Source: Lumbricus terrestris
Taxonomy: Eukaryota; Annelida; Clitellata; Crassiclitellata; Lumbricidae
NCBI GenBank assembly: GCA_949752735.1
Contig: OX457039.1
Coordinates: 46,520,599 to 46,584,598 of the forward strand
Length of the DNA: 64,000 nt
Direction of reading: 5' to 3'
Below the pieces are notes generated by a model, which worked only from the letters and a program-made list of their open reading frames with translations, was not told the origin of the DNA and searched no databases. Both the position numbers and the translations under genes were made by a program. Positions 60,352 through 64,000 of the stretch are shown here, in pieces. The first letter of the stretch is position 1. Every line of letters begins with the position of its first letter.

Positions 60352-61487
60352 CAGGCTAAACTCCACCATTTGTGTCCATATGTGGAAGTATTTTAGCAGC
60401 AAAAAATATATGAAACTCGCAAAAACCAAAGACGTTGGCCAGGTCAGCAATTGAATCGGAGAATGTATATGCAACAGCAAAACTCTGATATATCTAAACT
60501 GCAGAGTTCTATGGACACAATCAATGCAAATGCCTAATACAACCATAGCTGTTTTATGAAACCTACTTACATCAAAGTCTTGCTTATTTTGACTGCACTG
60601 TTTGGTTCTTATTGAACAATGGGCTTCGGGTTAAAGGGTCACTCTGCAACTCGATAGCATTGACCTAGTTGTGGGAGAGTGATGAATAAATGAACAGATT
60701 CTTTATTTCTTAAGTGGCTCTAATTAAGATACAAGACTGATAGACATCTATGTCTGGTCATTGTGTTTGATCACTGTGTGGAGGGAGGAAGTCTATGTTT
60801 AGATCATTTTTACCATCGTATTGTAGCCCCGTAATGCTCAGTGACTGATATAGCTGTAGAAGCAACCAACAACTCCACACACCCTACTTGGCCATATCCT
60901 GGCACCTTCAATACCAGGCCCATGCATGGTGAGCCATAGAACATGGTGCCTCTGTGGTACTCTCCTTACTGAATACGTCATAACTACCTCATTCATCACT
61001 TGTGCTAACTCCAAAGGATGAGAAGAATTTCATACCCACAGTCACCTTTAAAAGCCTAATTAAAAACAAACCTAGTAATGAGCAACAATAATTAACAAGC
61101 AGCTAACTATATTGCCACTAAACCCTACTGTAAACTCATCCGTCTGTCCTTCCTATTGATTGCATGTATTGTTTGTCATGCAATGGGTTGCGGTTTATCA
61201 TCCCGATAGAAAATTAACCAGTATATGACCAAACTGTTGATTATGGTCCTCTAATGAGAAGAATTTCATACCCACATGGTTTGTTACTTAATGAAATATT
61301 GTTGCATTGAACGCTATACCATCTGGGCTAAATCAGTATCTCTATCAATTGTGTCGGACCAACCAACAGCACCATTACAAGCTGGAAAGCAATAAAAAAA
61401 GTTATATTATTGGATTGCTTTGTCTACATTCATTCATACTGCATTGAGTGAGTTTATATGGATTGAACTGATGACACTAACACTGAC

Positions 61488-61618
61488 CGCCTGGCTCACT
61501 GATGGCAGTACTGGAGATGTGGTTCCAGAAATGTTCGCTGGAAAGTAGAGTCGATCGTTCATCATTCCACTTCTCATCGGGCTTGACGGTCCAAATGTAG
61601 CCGAACCAAAGTGCATCC
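61488..61618 (-). CDS. Internal exon of the Ser/Pro-rich protein
   Basis: Acceptor TTTTGTAG, donor GTCAGTGT, 131 bases, phase 1 in and phase 0 out. It encodes MHFGSATFGPSSPMRSGMMN followed by DRLYFPANISGTTSPVLPSV. Several Ser-Pro sites suggest phosphorylation by proline-directed kinases. No family recognised. Phases match both neighbouring exons. Confidence 0.72.
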
Positions 61619-61740
61619 CTACAAAATTTTGTTACACAAGTTATATCATGCAAAAAATAATTAGCAACAGCTTCAAGGGAACAAAACCTCTGCGTCGTGT
61701 TGATATAACAGTCTATAATTTTAACTTAATATGAATCGCA

Positions 61741-62565
61741 AGGCACGCCGACAAAAGCGCGCAGGACAAATGCGCGCAGACAAATGCGCGCAGCGACATA
61801 TGCGCGCAGACAAATGCGCGCAGCGACATATGCGCGCAACAGGAACAATGAAATCGAAATTTCGAGCCTCATTCAGTTTTCATTTCACCTATCGAGAACC
61901 TTCATCCGGCTTCTATTTCATCTATAGAGAACCTTCATCCAGCTTCCATTTCTCTGACCTTCATCCAGCTTCCATTTCACCTATAGCGAACCTTCATCCA
62001 GCTTCTATTTCATCTATAGAGAACCTTCATCCAGCTTCTATTTCATCTATTATAGAGAACCTTCATCCAGCTTCCATTTCTCTGACCTTCATCCAGCTTC
62101 CATTTCACCTATAGCGAACCTTCATCCAGCTTCTATTTCATCTATAGAGAACCTTCATCCAGCTTCTATTTCATCTATTATAGAGAACCTTCATCCAGCT
62201 TCCATTTCTCTGACCTTCATCCAGCTTCCATTTCACCTATAGCGAACCTTCATCCAGCTTCTATTTCATCTATAGAGAACCTTCATCCAGCTTCTATTTC
62301 ATCTATTATAGAGAACCTTCATCCAGCTTCCATTTCTCTGACCTTCATCCAGCTTCCATTTCACCTATAGCGAACCTTCAAGAGAGAGGTCTTGAACCTT
62401 ACGCCACATGCTCTTTTTCATCTACTTTTAACAACCATCTCTGACGATGTTGTGGTTATATTAAATGGTCATTCTAATACTGTTGCGCGCATTTGTCGGT
62501 TCGCGCTTTTGTCTTGCGCGCATTTGTCTGCGCGCTTTTGTCCTGCGCGCTTTTGACCGTGCACC
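61741..62565. mobile_element. 825-bp transposon-like element with GCGCGC-repeat termini and 8-bp target duplication
   Basis: Flanking GAATCGCA at 61733-61740 and 62566-62573 is an exact 8-bp duplication. The left end has units of GACAAATGCGCGCAG; the right end has the inverse, TGCGCGCTTTTGTC / CGCGCATTTGTC. Outermost bases AGGCACG and GTGCACC are approximately inverted. The interior is a minisatellite (61890-62380). No transposase is encoded. It lies in an intron of the - strand gene. Confidence 0.8.
61890..62380. repeat. Higher-order minisatellite, 128-bp period
   Basis: Sub-units of about 32 bases built on CCTTCATCCAGCTTCYATTT are arranged in a 128-base higher-order unit. Landmark TATAGAGAACC occurs at 62051, 62179 and 62307. 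An apparent 127-codon + strand ORF starting at 61731 is produced by the repeat. Confidence 0.9.
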
Positions 62566-62574
62566 GAATCGCAA

Positions 62575-63490
62575 TGTTACCCCTTTTGACACATTATCTC
62601 TTCACATAGGCACAGTAAGCTTCATATTGCCTTCAATTCTGAATCTCTTTACATCATATAAGAATTTAACTGGAATGTTACTCAAGTCTGCTTGAAGAAA
62701 GACTAAGCATTCCAAACGTTTCAATTGGACTTTCTACTGGACATGCATCACATTTTGAAAGCTTTATACTGGACATGCATCACATTTCGAAAGCATTGCC
62801 TCATATTCTTCAGTATGTGTGCATTTTAAACGACAACTATTTAATGCTGTTTGTGAAACCTTTCGAATGGCGCGTACCACCTGAAATTATAAGGCCTACC
62901 GATCACATAAAGCAAAGTGCAGATGACCTTGGACCATCATTACTTAATGTGAAAATTCACACACTGAACGTGGGATTACTAACATATGTGCTAAAATATA
63001 GGTAGTGATTTCACTCCTTGTATTAATTTTTTTTAAATTATTCAGCTAAATATGGATAACCTATGAAGAAGCGCTGTTTGGTCAGAAGTGAATAGAATAT
63101 TTGGCATAGCTCTGGTCTAATAAGTAACCTTCTATTAATTACAGCCACAATATAAAACCAAAGATACTTTGGTGAATTTGTATGCTGAAATTCCATTACA
63201 AAACACCTCACTATATAAATGAGAATATATCACAGTTGAATGAATAATTGAATATCCTCAATCGCACAACATTAGTGCAACTTTGTAACAGTAATTTCCC
63301 TCGATAGGGTCTCTGTTAGAATTACACAGTAATTTCCTTCAACATGGTTCTTTATAGGATTCCTAATGCTAAAAAATACAGCAAAAATTACGTAAATTTT
63401 CACCAGAGTGAAAGAGGTAAAAAAATTCAAAATGCAGTGATGGCATGCATATAGCAGAATAATCAATTAATCCGAGTCATGAACCTGTAA
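62575..63490. other. Intron sequence without recognisable feature
   Basis: Lies between exons of the - strand gene. A duplicated phrase ACTGGACATGCATCACATTT occurs at about 62736 and 62768. Confidence 0.4.
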
Positions 63491-63495
63491 CTCAC

Positions 63496-63602
63496 CAGGA
63501 GACATTGGCCTTGAAGCACCAGATGACTGGACTGGTATAGGACTGGAGACTGGACGGTTCCAAGACCCGGCGCCTATCACTTTCGACATTTCATTGAAGT
63601 GG
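63496..63602 (-). CDS. Internal exon of the Ser/Pro-rich protein (most 5' exon seen)
   Basis: Acceptor TTTTTGTAG, donor GTGAGTTA, 107 bases, phase 2 in and phase 1 out. The only open frame encodes HFNEMSKVIGAGSWNRPVSS followed by PIPVQSSGASRPMSP, rich in Ser and Pro. It joins the exon at 61488-61618 in frame. The 5' part of the gene must lie beyond the right edge or in the last 400 bases. Confidence 0.7.
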
Positions 63603-64000
63603 CTACAAAAACCAAATTCTGCCATATATTGTCCGCAGTCTCCTTAAACAATCAACAATTAACTCCTCTCTTTTCTTCCATTGTCTTCGTTATGTAAGTA
63701 ATTGCATACAGTCAAACAGAGAATGATGATGACTGGGTGTTTTATGAAACAATATACTTTAAACAGAAAAAGCTGACAGTAAGTACTAAGTATGCACCAA
63801 AACGAGTGCCTGGGTAATAAATGGAATGCCCCATATATTTCATGGTATACAAGAAAGGGAATTACAAACAATAAACTTAAAGAATTATCATTGCTCAGCT
63901 TGTCTACAGAGAATTTCTAATTAGAGGCCAAAACCACAGACATGAGGCGCAACCAACATTGCAGGCATATTACACAGTATATCACAGTAGTACACAGAGT

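Noticed and set aside
61731..62114. A 127-codon + strand ORF as a secreted repeat protein
   Set aside because: It begins at the edge of the transposon and its repeats come from the 128-bp higher-order minisatellite in the element.

Overview
This is a stretch of a multicellular animal genome, most likely an aquatic invertebrate. The genes are split by GT/AG introns, some of them about 10 kb long. The spacers are rich in microsatellites, MITEs and LINE fragments, and the palindrome-like word TAGGCCTA recurs throughout much of the window. The species and phylum cannot be fixed from the sequence alone.

Left part (1 to about 7.5 kb): two convergent genes of a probable selfish replicon or virus-derived element. 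A PC4-like single-strand DNA-binding protein (+ strand, cut by the window edge) faces a protein-primed-type family B DNA polymerase (- strand). The polymerase is not a single ORF. Seven small upstream exons with matching splice phases add an N-terminal region with a coiled coil, three 13-residue repeats and a cysteine-rich zinc-binding module. The C-terminus is displaced by a -1 frame break that lies on a heptamer of the form used for ribosomal frameshifting. The polymerase would copy DNA and the PC4-like protein could coat single strands; this pairing is an inference.

Middle part (7.5 to 48 kb): mostly repeats. Long simple-sequence and purine/pyrimidine-biased tracts lie at 10-14.5, 24.6, 25.9, 30.6, 32.7, 36.6-39.8 and 46.8 kb. 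The region also holds a degraded mariner-like element (26.4-27.6 kb), an adjoining Helitron-like element (27.7-28.4 kb), a CR1/L2-type LINE copy containing a near-perfect 43-bp foldback (33.6-34.9 kb), a hAT MITE (41.2 kb) and a 1.2-kb element with terminal inverted repeats of about 260 bp (45.1-46.3 kb). One host gene runs through it on the - strand: an ankyrin-repeat protein with exons at 31.5-31.9, 21.2-21.3 and 16.65-16.78 kb, all in phase 0.

Right part (49 to 64 kb): two host genes. On the + strand, eight phase-compatible exons (49.0-55.9 kb) encode an F-box-like segment, a CARD death-fold domain, a linker and a C-terminal NHL-like beta-propeller, which reads as a putative innate-immunity or ubiquitin adaptor. 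On the - strand (59.6-63.6 kb and beyond), three exons encode the Ser/Pro-rich C-terminus of an unidentified protein. Introns here carry two more hAT MITEs with 8-bp target duplications, LINE tails, and an 825-bp transposon whose ends are built of repeats containing GCGCGC.
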